Part shown: in pieces, positions 1-8,713 of the stretch | Layout: every line of letters begins with the position of its first letter | How positions within the stretch are numbered: the stretch's first letter is position 1 | Assembly (NCBI GenBank): GCA_015709695.1 | Contig: CP054183.1 | Location: forward strand, 620,001 to 684,000 | From: Gammaproteobacteria bacterium | GTDB lineage: Bacteria; Pseudomonadota; Gammaproteobacteria; Steroidobacterales; GCA-2729495 | DNA: 64,000 nucleotides | Direction of reading: 5' to 3' | Notes under the pieces: generated by a model | Told to the model about the DNA's origin: nothing | The model's input: the letters and a program-made list of their open reading frames with translations, nothing else | The model's database searches: none | Translations under genes and position numbers: made by a program

Positions 1-1
1 T

Positions 2-676
2 GTATGTGGGGTGGGACTCGATGCTGCAGGTGTGACGTCCTGGAGGACTTTCGCTTCCCCGCATGCTGTCAGGCCACCTTGTTCGTGGTTCACTCCGTGC
101 AAAGCGAGTCAGGCGGAACTCCTGTTCCCATTGTTTGCAAAGCGTTGGCAGCAATCGGAGGAATGGAGAAATTGTCTGCGCTCGGCGATCTATTGGTATT
201 TACAGGCCAATACGCGCGGCGGCTCGCCGAGCATTGACGCCGCCATCATCCTGGCACAGTCTGCCTTGGAGCGATTGGCGTACCACTCTCTTGTGGTGGA
301 TCGCAAGATGATCTCCGGAAAGGGTTTTGACGACTTGCGTGCTTCCGACCGGCTGCGAATGCTCTTCTCTGTCTGCGGTATTCCGAACGAGATCACGGAT
401 GCAGCACCGGACATCCGCCAGGCGAATGGCTCCTTCAAAAAAGAGTCCAAGTGGATGGATGCGCCGCACGCCATCACCGACATCCGAAATTCTCTGGTTC
501 ATCCCGTTAGCAAGAAGGAAATGCACGATTGCTACGAGGACGCATGGAAGTTGAGCTTGTGGTACCTGGAATTGTCTGTGCTGGCCTTGTGTGGTTACGA
601 CAACACCTATACCAACCGGTTGACGGCGAGGTACGAGACTGACTCAGAGAGCGTGCCGTGGGGAAAGAAATCATGA
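2..676 (+). CDS. HEPN-type RNase-like protein, 5' end outside window
   Basis: The reading frame is open to the left edge, so the N-terminus is missing; the first in-window start would be a GTG at 11. The visible part is mostly helical. Around bases 485-502 it carries RNSLVH, which fits the R-x4-H catalytic motif of HEPN ribonucleases, a fold common in abortive-infection and toxin systems. An upstream stretch (FPLFAKRW, then a Trp/Tyr-rich helix and an AIILAQSALE helix) recalls ApeA-type and other large HEPN defence proteins; this is from memory of the family. The gene is visibly less GC-rich than most of the window. Its TGA overlaps the next ATG (ATGA), so translation is probably coupled to the nuclease gene. 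The HEPN call rests on one short motif plus context. Confidence 0.6.
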   Translation, partial: VCGVGLDAAGVTSWRTFASPHAVRPPCSWFTPCKASQAELLFPLFAKRWQQSEEWRNCLRSAIYWYLQANTRGGSPSIDAAIILAQSALERLAYHSLVVDRKMISGKGFDDLRASDRLRMLFSVCGIPNEITDAAPDIRQANGSFKKESKWMDAPHAITDIRNSLVHPVSKKEMHDCYEDAWKLSLWYLELSVLALCGYDNTYTNRLTARYETDSESVPWGKKS

Positions 677-1734
677 GCACCCAAGATGCAATGCCCGTCA
701 AGCTGATACCCGCGCCCGAAGGCTACGCCGAGTGGCTGGCCGAGCTGAAAGCCCGCATCCACACCGCTCAGCAACGCGCCGCGCTGGCGGTCAACCGTGA
801 GCTGGTGCTGCTGTACTGGCAGATTGGCCGCGACATCCTGGCACGGCAGGCCGAACAGGGTTGGGGCGCGAAAGTCATCGAGCGGCTGTCGCAGGACTTG
901 CGCTCGTCCTTCCCGGAGATGAAAGGCTTCTCCCCGCGAAACCTGAAGTACATGCGTGCTTTCGCCGAGGCATGGCCGGATCAGTCATTTGTGCAAGAGG
1001 TGCTTGCACAATTGCCGTGGTATCACCAGTTGGCGCTGCTGGACAAGCTGCCCGGCCCCCAAACCCGCAAGTGGTACGCCGCCCAGGCCATCGAGCACAA
1101 CTGGTCGCGCAATGTGCTGGTGATGCAGATTGAAGCCCGCTTGCTGGAGCGCAGCGGCAAGGCCGCCACCAATTTCGAGCTGACCCTGCCCAGGCCGCAG
1201 TCCGACCTGGCGCGCGAGTCGCTGAAGGACCCGTACCGCTTCGACTTTCTCGGCCTGACCGAACAGGCGCAGGAGCGCGCGGTGGAGGGTGCGCTGGTCA
1301 GGCACGTCACCGAATTCCTGCTGGAGCTGGGCGCCGGCTTCGCCTTCGTGGGGCGACAGGTGTTGCTGGACGTGGGCGGCGATGAATTCTTCATCGATCT
1401 GCTGTTCTATCACCTCAAGCTGCGCTGCTATGTGGTCGTCGATCTGAAGGGCGGCAAGTTCCAGCCCGAGCACCTGGGCCAACTGAGCTTCTACCTGACG
1501 GCGGTGGATGAGCAGGTCAGGCACCCGCAGGACAACCCGACCATCGGCCTGTTGTTGTGCAAGAGCAAGAACAAGGTGGTGGCCGAATACGCGCTGCGCC
1601 AGAACACGCAGCCGCTGGGCGTGGCCGAATACCAGTTGATCGAATCCCTGCCGCCGGAACTGGCGACGGATTTGCCGAGCATCGAACAGATCGAACAGGA
1701 ATTGACGGGAAATGATGCCGACCATGATCGATGA
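673..1734 (+). CDS. DUF1016/YhcG family PDDEXK nuclease
   Basis: The 353-aa product matches the YhcG (DUF1016) family in length and layout. An N-terminal helical domain (about residues 10-170, with LYWQIGRDIL and the conserved FSPRNLKYMR) is followed by a C-terminal PDDEXK-type nuclease domain (about 190-345). FIDLLFYH followed by VVDLKGG gives the Asp...Asp-x-Lys core expected of the catalytic site. ATG 673 was chosen over GTG 658 because it overlaps the upstream stop as ATGA and a purine-rich GGGGAAAG lies just before it. Family members occur in defence islands and beside restriction genes, but their exact role is not settled. Here it sits between a HEPN protein and a helicase in one tight operon. 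Confidence 0.88.
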   Translation: MSTQDAMPVKLIPAPEGYAEWLAELKARIHTAQQRAALAVNRELVLLYWQIGRDILARQAEQGWGAKVIERLSQDLRSSFPEMKGFSPRNLKYMRAFAEAWPDQSFVQEVLAQLPWYHQLALLDKLPGPQTRKWYAAQAIEHNWSRNVLVMQIEARLLERSGKAATNFELTLPRPQSDLARESLKDPYRFDFLGLTEQAQERAVEGALVRHVTEFLLELGAGFAFVGRQVLLDVGGDEFFIDLLFYHLKLRCYVVVDLKGGKFQPEHLGQLSFYLTAVDEQVRHPQDNPTIGLLLCKSKNKVVAEYALRQNTQPLGVAEYQLIESLPPELATDLPSIEQIEQELTGNDADHDR

Positions 1735-3787
1735 CGCCAGCAGGCAGCGCGCCGTTCCCTCCGTTTCCGTCACCTATGCCCGCAACGGCGCATCGACCCG
1801 GGCCAATGCGCTTGGGATGCGGCCCATGCAGGAGCGGGCCTACGAGAAGCGGGGCGAGCAATACCTGCTGATCAAGTCGCCGCCGGCATCGGGCAAGAGC
1901 CGGGCGCTGATGTTCGTGGCGCTGGACAAGCTGACGAACCAGGGCATCCGGCAGGCCATCATCGTCGTGCCGGAGAAATCCATCGGTGCCAGCTTCAACG
2001 ACGAGCCGCTGTCGCAGCATGGCTTCTGGGCCGACTGGCACGTCGAGCCGAAGTGGAACCTCTGCAACGCGCCGGGCAACGACAACGGCGGCAAGGTCAA
2101 ATCGCTGGGCGCATTCCTCGAAGGCGACGACAAGGTGCTGGTCTGCACCCACGCGACTTTCCGCTTCGCGGTCGATGCCTATGGCGTTGCGGCCTTCGAC
2201 GACCGCCTGATCGCGGTCGATGAGTTCCACCACGTATCGAGCAACCCGGACAACAGGCTCGGCCAGCACCTGGGGCAGTTCATCGCGCGGGACAGGACGC
2301 ATATCGTCGCCATGACCGGCTCCTACTTCCGCGGCGACGCCGAGGCCGTGTTGGCGCCTGCGGATGAGGCGAAGTTCGACACCGTCACCTACACCTACTA
2401 CGAACAGCTCAACGGCTACGAGTACCTCAAGCAGCTCGACATCGGCTACTTCTTCTACAGCGGCCCCTACGTCGACGACATCCTCGAGGTCCTCGACCCG
2501 GGCGAGAAGACCATCCTCCACATCCCGAACGTCAATTCGCGCGAGAGCACGAAGGACAAGATGCGCGAGGTGGAACACATCATCGAGGCGCTGGGAGAGT
2601 GGCAGGGGATCGATGCGGCCACCGGCTTTCAGCTCGTCAAGCGACCGGATGGGCGCGTGCTGCGCATCGCCGATCTGGTCGATGACGATGACTCGAAGCG
2701 GGACCGTGTGTCCGCCGCGCTCAAGGACCCGGTGCAGAAGAACAACCGCGACCATGTGGACATCATCATCGCGCTGGGCATGGCGAAGGAAGGTTTCGAC
2801 TGGATCTGGTGCGAACACGCGCTGACCGTGGGCTATCGCGCGAGCCTCACCGAGATCGTGCAGATCATCGGCCGTGCCACCCGCGATGCGCCCGGCAAGA
2901 CCCGGGCGCGGTTCACCAACCTGATCGCCGAGCCGGACGCGGCCGAGGAAGCCGTCACCGAGGCCGTCAACGATACCTTGAAGGCCATCGCGGCGAGCCT
3001 GCTGATGGAGCAGGTGCTTGCCCCGCGTTTCGAGTTCAAGCCCAAGCACCCTGACAGCGGCCCGACGCCGGGCTTCAACTATGGCGAGGCTGGCTACGAT
3101 CCGGGCCGCTGCAATGTCGGCGTCAATGAGCAGACCGGGGCGTACCAGGTCGAGATCAGAGGCATCGCCGAGCCCAGGAGCAGGGAGGCGACGCGAATCT
3201 GCCAGGAAGACCTGAACGAAGTCATCGCCGCCTTCGTGCAGGACAAGCCCAGCATCGAGCGCGGCCTGTTCGATGAGGAGCTGGTGCCCGAGGAGCTGAC
3301 GCAGGTGCGCATGGGCAAGATCATCAAGGACAAGTATCCCGAGCTCGATGCCGAAGATCAGGAGGCCGTGCGCCAGCACGCCATCGCTGCCCTGAACCTC
3401 ACGCAGCAGGCCAAGCGGCTCGTTGCCGAAGGCGAGGGCGAGGGCTCGCCCAACACCGCCCTGCTCGATGGCGTCCGCCGCTTCGCGATGGACGTGCGCG
3501 AGCTGGACATCGACCTGATCGATCGCATCAACCCCTTCGGGGCGGCCTACGCCATCCTCGCCCGGACCATGAGCGCGGACAGCCTGAAGCAGGTCGCGGC
3601 GGCCATCTCGGCCAAGCGCACGGGGCTGACGCCGGAGGAGGCGAAGGAGATGGCCGTGCGCGCTGTCCAGTTCAAGAAGGAGCGCGGCCGCATTCCGGCG
3701 CTCGATTCCCGGGATGCCTGGGAGCGACGCATGGCCGAAGGCGCGGCCGCCTTCATGCGCTTCAAGGCCGAGGGACGCTATGAGTAG
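1712..3787 (+). CDS. SF2 DEAD/DEAH-type helicase
   Basis: The 691-aa protein has the superfamily 2 motifs in order: PASGKS (motif I, Walker A, about residues 56-62), VDEFHH (motif II, about 169-173, a DEFH variant), MTGSYFRGD (motif III), and QIIGRATR (motif VI, about 384-391) after a GFDW segment typical of helicase domain 2. The C-terminal 300 residues are helical with no recognised domain. The start (ATG 1712 or 1715) lies inside the upstream nuclease gene, a 23-nt overlap, with GGGA just before it. NTP-driven nucleic-acid translocation or unwinding is the family role; the substrate is unknown. The neighbouring nucleases suggest it is the motor of a nuclease-helicase defence complex (inference). 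Confidence 0.85.
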   Translation: MMPTMIDDASRQRAVPSVSVTYARNGASTRANALGMRPMQERAYEKRGEQYLLIKSPPASGKSRALMFVALDKLTNQGIRQAIIVVPEKSIGASFNDEPLSQHGFWADWHVEPKWNLCNAPGNDNGGKVKSLGAFLEGDDKVLVCTHATFRFAVDAYGVAAFDDRLIAVDEFHHVSSNPDNRLGQHLGQFIARDRTHIVAMTGSYFRGDAEAVLAPADEAKFDTVTYTYYEQLNGYEYLKQLDIGYFFYSGPYVDDILEVLDPGEKTILHIPNVNSRESTKDKMREVEHIIEALGEWQGIDAATGFQLVKRPDGRVLRIADLVDDDDSKRDRVSAALKDPVQKNNRDHVDIIIALGMAKEGFDWIWCEHALTVGYRASLTEIVQIIGRATRDAPGKTRARFTNLIAEPDAAEEAVTEAVNDTLKAIAASLLMEQVLAPRFEFKPKHPDSGPTPGFNYGEAGYDPGRCNVGVNEQTGAYQVEIRGIAEPRSREATRICQEDLNEVIAAFVQDKPSIERGLFDEELVPEELTQVRMGKIIKDKYPELDAEDQEAVRQHAIAALNLTQQAKRLVAEGEGEGSPNTALLDGVRRFAMDVRELDIDLIDRINPFGAAYAILARTMSADSLKQVAAAISAKRTGLTPEEAKEMAVRAVQFKKERGRIPALDSRDAWERRMAEGAAAFMRFKAEGRYE

Positions 3788-4964
3788 CTCCGATCTCGAC
3801 GAACTCGCTGCGGAGCTGGCCGAGTTCGCGCCGCCTGAAAAGCAGGGCGGCCGGTCGGCCAGGGAGGAGCGCATCATCGCCGGCTTCGAGGAAATCCAGC
3901 GCTACACGGAAAAGCACGGCCACGCGCCGCAACACGGTGAAGACCGCGACATCTTCGAGCGCCTGTACGCCGTGCGGCTCGATCGTCTGCGCGCGCTCCC
4001 GGACTGCCGGGCTTTGCTCGAACCGCTGGACCATCAGGGCCTGCTTGCCGGGGCGCCTACCGTTGCCGCTTCAGCGGACGACACCATCGACGTCGATGAT
4101 CTGGCCGCCGAACTGGCAGGCGTGGTCGAGGCGGACGACATCACGGTGCTGCGCCATGTCCGCACCAGCGCCGACAAGCGCGCCGCCGAGGAGATCGCGG
4201 ATCGCAAGCCTTGCGCAGACTTCGAGGCGTTCAGGCCACTGTTCGAGCGCGTCGCGACAGAGGTCAAGACCGGTTTGCGCCAGTCACAGCCAATCGAGGC
4301 GGGACGCCGCGCGATCGAGGCCGGGGATTTTTTCGTTCTCGATGGCTTGACGCTCTACGTCGCCGAGCTCGGCGATCCGCTGAAAACCACCGCCGGGGAA
4401 GTGGATCGGCGCCTGCGCCTCATCTTCGCCAACGGCACCGAAAGCAATCTGCTGCTGCGCTCGCTCCAGCGCGCGTTCTACAACGACCCCGCCGCGCGAC
4501 GACTGGCCTCGCCCGAGAGCGGGCAGCTCTCCTTCGGCGGCGAGCTCGAGGCCGACGACATCGAAAGCGGCACGATCTACGTCCTGCGCTCCCTCTCCGA
4601 TCACCCTTACGTCGCGCAACACCGCGACATCATCCACAAGCTGGGCGTCACCGGGGGCAAGGTAGAGACGCGCATCGCCAACGCCGAGCACGAGGCCACT
4701 TACCTGCTGGCGAAGGTCGAGGTCGTTGCAACCTACAAGCTCGCGGGCATCAACCGCACCCGGATGGAGAACCTGTTCCACAGACTGTTCGCGCCCGCGC
4801 GCTTGAACATCACCATCAACGACCGATTCGGTCATCCCGTGCAGCCCGAGGAATGGTTTCTCGTGCCGCTGTTCGTGATCGACGAGGCCGTCGCGCGCAT
4901 CAAGGATGGCAGCATCACCGGCTACGTCTACGATCCGAGCGGAGCGAAGCTGGTGAAGGCATAG
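3780..4964 (+). CDS. GIY-YIG family nuclease with N-terminal helical region
   Basis: The 394-aa product is predicted from ATG 3780, which overlaps the helicase stop by 8 nt; a longer in-frame start at 3714 would run deep into the helicase gene and is less likely. Residues about 263-345 form a GIY-YIG/T5orf172-like domain: TIYVLRS (GIY strand), HKLGVTGG (YIG-like strand), the Arg in VETRIANAEH, and the metal-binding Glu in MENLFHRLFAPARL. The N-terminal 250 residues are acidic and helical with no recognised fold. The protein is probably a DNA nuclease working with the upstream helicase. It is the last gene of the four-gene operon, followed by a 159-bp gap before abiE. Confidence 0.82.
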   Translation: MSSSDLDELAAELAEFAPPEKQGGRSAREERIIAGFEEIQRYTEKHGHAPQHGEDRDIFERLYAVRLDRLRALPDCRALLEPLDHQGLLAGAPTVAASADDTIDVDDLAAELAGVVEADDITVLRHVRTSADKRAAEEIADRKPCADFEAFRPLFERVATEVKTGLRQSQPIEAGRRAIEAGDFFVLDGLTLYVAELGDPLKTTAGEVDRRLRLIFANGTESNLLLRSLQRAFYNDPAARRLASPESGQLSFGGELEADDIESGTIYVLRSLSDHPYVAQHRDIIHKLGVTGGKVETRIANAEHEATYLLAKVEVVATYKLAGINRTRMENLFHRLFAPARLNITINDRFGHPVQPEEWFLVPLFVIDEAVARIKDGSITGYVYDPSGAKLVKA

Positions 4965-5052
4965 GACAGCCCAAATGCAGGAATAGCCCTCGCATTGCCG
5001 CGTGTTGTTTTGCACTTAAAGCTGACCCCTTGTTTGGCATAGATCAGCGAAT

Positions 5053-5134
5053 CGTAGCCAAATTACGACAATTTCATCTGTATCAAATTGACTTTCATTT
5101 GAGATAGATGTATTAACCGTAGCATGACTACGAC
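5053..5134 (+). promoter_or_regulatory. abiE promoter with twin operators and leaderless start
   Basis: A near-consensus sigma-70 promoter is visible: TTGACT at 5088-5093, a 17-nt spacer, and TATTAA at 5111-5116. Transcription would start around 5122-5124, on or next to the abiEi ATG at 5124, and no Shine-Dalgarno precedes that ATG, so the mRNA is probably leaderless. Two copies of CGTAGC-N5-TACGAC, at 5053-5069 and 5118-5134, flank the promoter 65 bp apart; each contains CGTA...TACG dyad symmetry and the second covers the start codon. Known AbiEi antitoxins repress their own operon by binding two inverted repeats, which this arrangement fits. A further dyad, AGTCTG...CAGACT, lies at 5142-5158 inside the coding region. 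Confidence 0.75.
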
Positions 5135-5861
5135 TAAACAAAGTCTGCTAAACAGACTCCACACGCGGCTGGCGCCTGGCACCCCCTTGGTGTCCGAGGA
5201 TCTGGCTGCCATGGGCATATCCGCAGACTTGGCGGTTCACTACGTTCGTGCTGGCTGGCTTACGCGCCTGGCGCGCGGCGTTTTCTGCAGGCCAAACGAT
5301 CCACCCGCGCTGCACCCCAGTCTGCTGCTTCTGCAACGCAAGTTCGAAGGGCTTCACGTGGGAGGCAGGTCGGCGCTCGACTGGTACGGGCTGCGTCAAT
5401 ACGTGGCACAGCAGCCGGTACTGCAGCTCTACGGGTGGGCGGCCGGTCGTCTGCCCCCATGGTTCACGGAGAGGTTTCCCGCCGAGTATCACCGAAAGCG
5501 AATGTTCGACGAACGGCCCGAAGCGCTTCTTCATGTCGGCCCTTTCGAGCAACGCCGCGAAGCTCCGCGGGTCTCCGCGCCGGAGCGGGCACTGCTGGAA
5601 CTGCTGAGTGAGGTCGGTGTCAGGCAGACACTGCAGGAAGCCCGCGAGCTGGTAGAAAGCGCCTACTACCTGCGCGCCGATGTGCTGCGCGAACTTCTGC
5701 AGCAGTGCACCAGCATCAAGACGGTCCGGCTGTGTCTGCTGCTGGGTGGGGAGGGCTCGCTGCCTTGGATGAGCAAGCTCGATCCGGCCGCGCTTCCGAA
5801 AGGCAGCGATCGGCCGTGGGTGGCGCGATCCGCGGAAGGGTTGCTGGTGCTCAAGCCGTGA
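5124..5861 (+). CDS. abiEi: AbiEi-family antitoxin (type IV TA)
   Basis: The 245-aa protein matches the AbiEi family. It has an N-terminal winged-helix region (about residues 1-60, ending LARGVFCRP) followed by the AbiEi C-terminal domain with LHVGGRSALDWYG and SAPERALLELL. In this family the antitoxin counters the AbiEii nucleotidyltransferase and represses the operon by binding repeats in its promoter; the twin operators upstream fit that. The ATG lies 8 nt after the -10 hexamer with no ribosome-binding site, so leaderless initiation is likely. The stop overlaps the toxin start as GTGA. Confidence 0.93.
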   Translation: MTTTKQSLLNRLHTRLAPGTPLVSEDLAAMGISADLAVHYVRAGWLTRLARGVFCRPNDPPALHPSLLLLQRKFEGLHVGGRSALDWYGLRQYVAQQPVLQLYGWAAGRLPPWFTERFPAEYHRKRMFDERPEALLHVGPFEQRREAPRVSAPERALLELLSEVGVRQTLQEARELVESAYYLRADVLRELLQQCTSIKTVRLCLLLGGEGSLPWMSKLDPAALPKGSDRPWVARSAEGLLVLKP

Positions 5862-6778
5862 ATGCATTGTATCTCCAGACGGCGAGGATGATGGCGCAGG
5901 TCGCGCCGTTGGTATTCGTCGATGACACCTTCGCTCTGAAGGGCGGCACGGCCATCAACCTTTTCGTGCGTGACATGCCCCGTCTGTCTGTGGACCTCGA
6001 TCTGGTCTTTGCTGACCATTCACTGCCACGAGAGCAGGCGCTGGCTCGTATCAACGAGGCGATCCGCGAAGCCGCCGACAGACTCGTTCGGCGTGGATTT
6101 CAGGTGCACATTCCAGAAGCGCAGGCGGGCGAAACCAAGCTGCTGGTACGACGCGACCGGATCGAAGTCAAGGTGGAAGCCAACGTCGTCATGCGCGGGA
6201 CGGTGCATCCTGTGCGCAGGGTTTCCCTCGTGCATGCCGCCCGCAACCAGTTGCTCGCTGACCTGGAGCTTCCAATGGTGTCGCTGGAGGATCTGTACGG
6301 CGGCAAGCTCTGCGCCGCGCTCGATCGTCAACATCCGCGCGACCTCTTCGACGTGATGAAACTCTACGAGCACGAGGGAATCACGCCCGGCATCCGTCGC
6401 TCATTCGTCGTCTACCTGGCCTGTGGCAACAGACCCATCCATGAGTTGCTGTTTCCGCAGCTGCGCGACATCCGGCACGACTACGCACACAGCTTTCAGG
6501 GAATGACCGAGGAGTCCGTGCCACTGGATGCCTTGACCGCGACAAGGGACAAGATGATCAAGCAGATCCAGCGGGAGCTGGACGACGACGAGCGCCGGTT
6601 TCTCCTGTCACTCGTTCGCACGGAGCCCGAATGGCCGCGGCTCGGCATGGCGCACCTTGAGCATCTGCCCGGCTTGCGCTGGAAACTGCAGAACCTGCTG
6701 CAGCTGCGCAAGGCCAACGCGTCCAAGTTCGCAGAGCAGGCCGATGCTTTGATCACCGGGTTTGCGAGCGTCAGGTGA
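5858..6778 (+). CDS. abiEii: AbiEii-family nucleotidyltransferase toxin
   Basis: The 306-aa protein is an AbiEii/DUF1814 nucleotidyltransferase. The motifs are all visible: LKGGTAINLF (GGT at 29-31), SVDLDLVF (catalytic Asp pair at 46 and 48), a VKVEANVV strand, and the LYGGKLCAALDRQHPRDLFDV segment carrying the conserved Lys and Asp. In characterised systems it halts growth when the antitoxin is lost and contributes to phage abortive infection. GTG 5858 was chosen because it overlaps the antitoxin stop and gives the family-typical MNALYLQTAR start; the longer upstream frame is an overlap artefact. The last gene of the defence island. Confidence 0.94.
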   Translation: MNALYLQTARMMAQVAPLVFVDDTFALKGGTAINLFVRDMPRLSVDLDLVFADHSLPREQALARINEAIREAADRLVRRGFQVHIPEAQAGETKLLVRRDRIEVKVEANVVMRGTVHPVRRVSLVHAARNQLLADLELPMVSLEDLYGGKLCAALDRQHPRDLFDVMKLYEHEGITPGIRRSFVVYLACGNRPIHELLFPQLRDIRHDYAHSFQGMTEESVPLDALTATRDKMIKQIQRELDDDERRFLLSLVRTEPEWPRLGMAHLEHLPGLRWKLQNLLQLRKANASKFAEQADALITGFASVR

Positions 6779-7016
6779 TGATTCTGCTTTCGCGCCCACC
6801 CCCCAGGAAGCCTGCTGCATGGCCATTCGCAATGGCGGCGACGCGGCGGTTTGTGGTGCAACGCGGCCGTCCGCAGGTGAATGCAGGATCGTTCTCGAGG
6901 GCATGACCGCCGCCGCCGCGCGTTCCATGGAGAACGTCGGTAGGACGTCCGGGCAAGCGCGAAGGGCCGAGGAGCCGGTCCGGAATGCAGGCGCCGATGG
7001 CGAGGGAAGCGGACGA

Positions 7017-7391
7017 ATGGACCTGATTGGCTATGCGGGCATTGCCATTCTGGTGGTTGCCTTGGCCTACGCGTCGTCCTTCTTCAAGGGCACGAGGCTC
7101 AGGGGAATGGTCGCTGCCACGTTCTTCCTTCTCAACCTGATGGTTTTTGTCGCGGTCCTGCTGTACGCCATCATTGTCCTGCTGTGCAGAATAGGCGACA
7201 GCTGCGCCACCACCAATCTCCTGTTGGTTTACGTCACGATTGCGATTCCTGTTGGGGCAATATTGCTGACGGCAATTTTCATCAGGTACTTGCGATCGGC
7301 GACTCGCGCAAGAATGAATGCCGGGATGCTGCTGTTCAATGTGATCGCGCTGGCCACCATTTTCATCTTCAGGATTGGCACTTCGGCCTGA
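7017..7391 (+). CDS. Small polytopic membrane protein, unknown function
   Basis: The predicted 124-aa protein has four hydrophobic segments (about residues 3-20, 33-55, 65-87, 100-118), with a CRIGDSC loop between the second and third. I do not recognise the family. ATG 7017 is preceded by AGGGA at a good distance, so it is preferred over an in-frame start at 6762, which would add an Ala/Gly/Arg-rich, non-hydrophobic 85-residue leader overlapping abiEii. The 238 bp between abiEii and this start hold nothing else I can recognise. Confidence 0.55.
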   Translation: MDLIGYAGIAILVVALAYASSFFKGTRLRGMVAATFFLLNLMVFVAVLLYAIIVLLCRIGDSCATTNLLLVYVTIAIPVGAILLTAIFIRYLRSATRARMNAGMLLFNVIALATIFIFRIGTSA

Positions 7392-7479
7392 GGCCGTGAC
7401 TGGCCGAATGGCAGGGGACTGCCTTGATAGGTGCTCGACCGCTGCACCATAATCACCGGCCGCACTGTCCGGAGCACCC

Positions 7480-8355
7480 ATGGCCACCGCCCTCTACAAG
7501 CAGCCTGTCCCCGGCCTCGTGGCCTTCGGCGTCGCATTCCTGAGCCAGTGGCTCGGGCACTCCATGTGGGCGCTGTTGCGCGCCTGGTTCGCAGGCGGCC
7601 ACGAGCTGCCGTCGCTGCTCCTCGGCCTCGTCGGCGCGGTGATGATTGCCCGGAGCCTCGCGCTCGGGGAAGTCGCGGCCACCTGGATGGCCTTCCTCGG
7701 CGCCCAGTTCGTCTGGGTCGGCTGGTTCGAACTGACGTTCGAGTTCTACGCGGCGTTCTTCGCCTGGCCGCGCTACGTCGCGGCTCCCGGCCTCGAGGCG
7801 GCAGGCAGCGTTACCTTCCTGATCTCGACGCTGCCGATCTTCGCCACCGTGTTCCTCCTCTACGGTTTCTACAACCGGCAGACGAAGTGCAACCTGATCC
7901 GCTGGTTCCACCGCAACCTGCGCATGACGCCCGGCATGCCCACCTCCGGCAATGGCCGCAGCATGGGCCGCATCGTCGCGATGGAGACCCTTTTCGTGGT
8001 GTGGGCCTGCTACCTCTTCTGGCTTTACGTGTCCTTCATCGGCGCCAACCAGTCCCTGATGGTCGCCGCTTATGCCGGCTGGGCGAGCTGGTTCGGCTAC
8101 ATTTTCTGGAAGCTGCTCAGGTTTCCGAAGGTGGGCCCGGCGTTTCGCTACGGTATTCCCGTGGGTATCGTCGCCTGGGGCCTGATGGAGATGCCGTCCT
8201 ACATGGGTCTTTACGACGAGGTCTGGTTGAAGCCGGTCGAGTATCCGCTCACGACGATCGTCGTGACGGCGGTCTACGCGGCAGGCATCGTCTACATCGC
8301 GAACCCGCCGGACCGGGCGCCCCGCGACGGCTCCGCGCAGACTGCTGCTGTCTGA
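7480..8355 (+). CDS. Polytopic membrane protein, paralogue of the one at 19.5 kb
   Basis: The 291-aa protein has about eight predicted membrane segments. It is clearly related to the 312-aa protein at 19452-20390: both share GH(S/T) near the start, a TWxxF...W.GW(F/V)E(F/L)T block, NR(Q/E)TKCN followed by a Trp-Phe-x-Arg loop, and a ME/LETL(F/Y)..W segment at matching positions. The conserved KCN cysteine could be functional or bind a ligand. I do not recognise a named family. The paralogue lies directly upstream of a TonB-dependent receptor, hinting at a role in envelope transport or sensing, but nothing here fixes a function. Confidence 0.7.
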   Translation: MATALYKQPVPGLVAFGVAFLSQWLGHSMWALLRAWFAGGHELPSLLLGLVGAVMIARSLALGEVAATWMAFLGAQFVWVGWFELTFEFYAAFFAWPRYVAAPGLEAAGSVTFLISTLPIFATVFLLYGFYNRQTKCNLIRWFHRNLRMTPGMPTSGNGRSMGRIVAMETLFVVWACYLFWLYVSFIGANQSLMVAAYAGWASWFGYIFWKLLRFPKVGPAFRYGIPVGIVAWGLMEMPSYMGLYDEVWLKPVEYPLTTIVVTAVYAAGIVYIANPPDRAPRDGSAQTAAV

Positions 8356-8369
8356 TCGGACGCGTGCGC

Positions 8370-8615
8370 CTACTGCGGCGGGTCGAGGAATCGGGGCTCG
8401 ACAGTGCCCTTGAGCTTTGTCATCAGCGGCTGGCCCCGGCGGTCGAGCGCTTTGCCCATCGCCACGCGGATCCAGCCCTCGCTGACGCAGTACTCTTCCA
8501 CGTCGGTGCGCTCCTTGCCGTTGAAGCGGATGCCGACGCCGCGTGCGAGGAGATCCTCCTTGAAGTGCGGGCTGCGGGGATCCGTGCTCAGCCGGTCGGG
8601 TGGGGTGTCGGTCAT
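8370..8615 (-). CDS. DUF3297 family protein
   Basis: The 81-aa product matches the short DUF3297 family almost end to end: a TPPDRLS..PRSPHF start, the GIRFNGKER core, VEEYCVSEGW, and a KLKGTVEP ending. The family is a widespread small cytoplasmic protein of unknown function. The start giving MTDTPPDR (8615) matches usual family length; in-frame starts at 8630 and 8663 are possible because AAGGAA sits slightly too far upstream of 8615. Confidence 0.85.
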   Translation of the reverse strand: MTDTPPDRLSTDPRSPHFKEDLLARGVGIRFNGKERTDVEEYCVSEGWIRVAMGKALDRRGQPLMTKLKGTVEPRFLDPPQ

Positions 8616-8713
8616 GGGCAGTACACACATTTCCTTATGACGTGGCGGGCAGCATAGCGCCATTCGGTGCCGCAGCAGCAGAAGCTTGACTGGCCGCCCG
8701 GGCAGCGGGCGCT

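Noticed and set aside
1517-3877. 786-codon frame on the - strand
   Set aside because: It lies antisense to the helicase and nuclease genes and its translation is Arg/Leu/Val-rich with no domain; it is a GC-rich shadow frame.
2-4964. Classical type I or III restriction-modification system
   Set aside because: No methyltransferase or specificity subunit is visible in the window.
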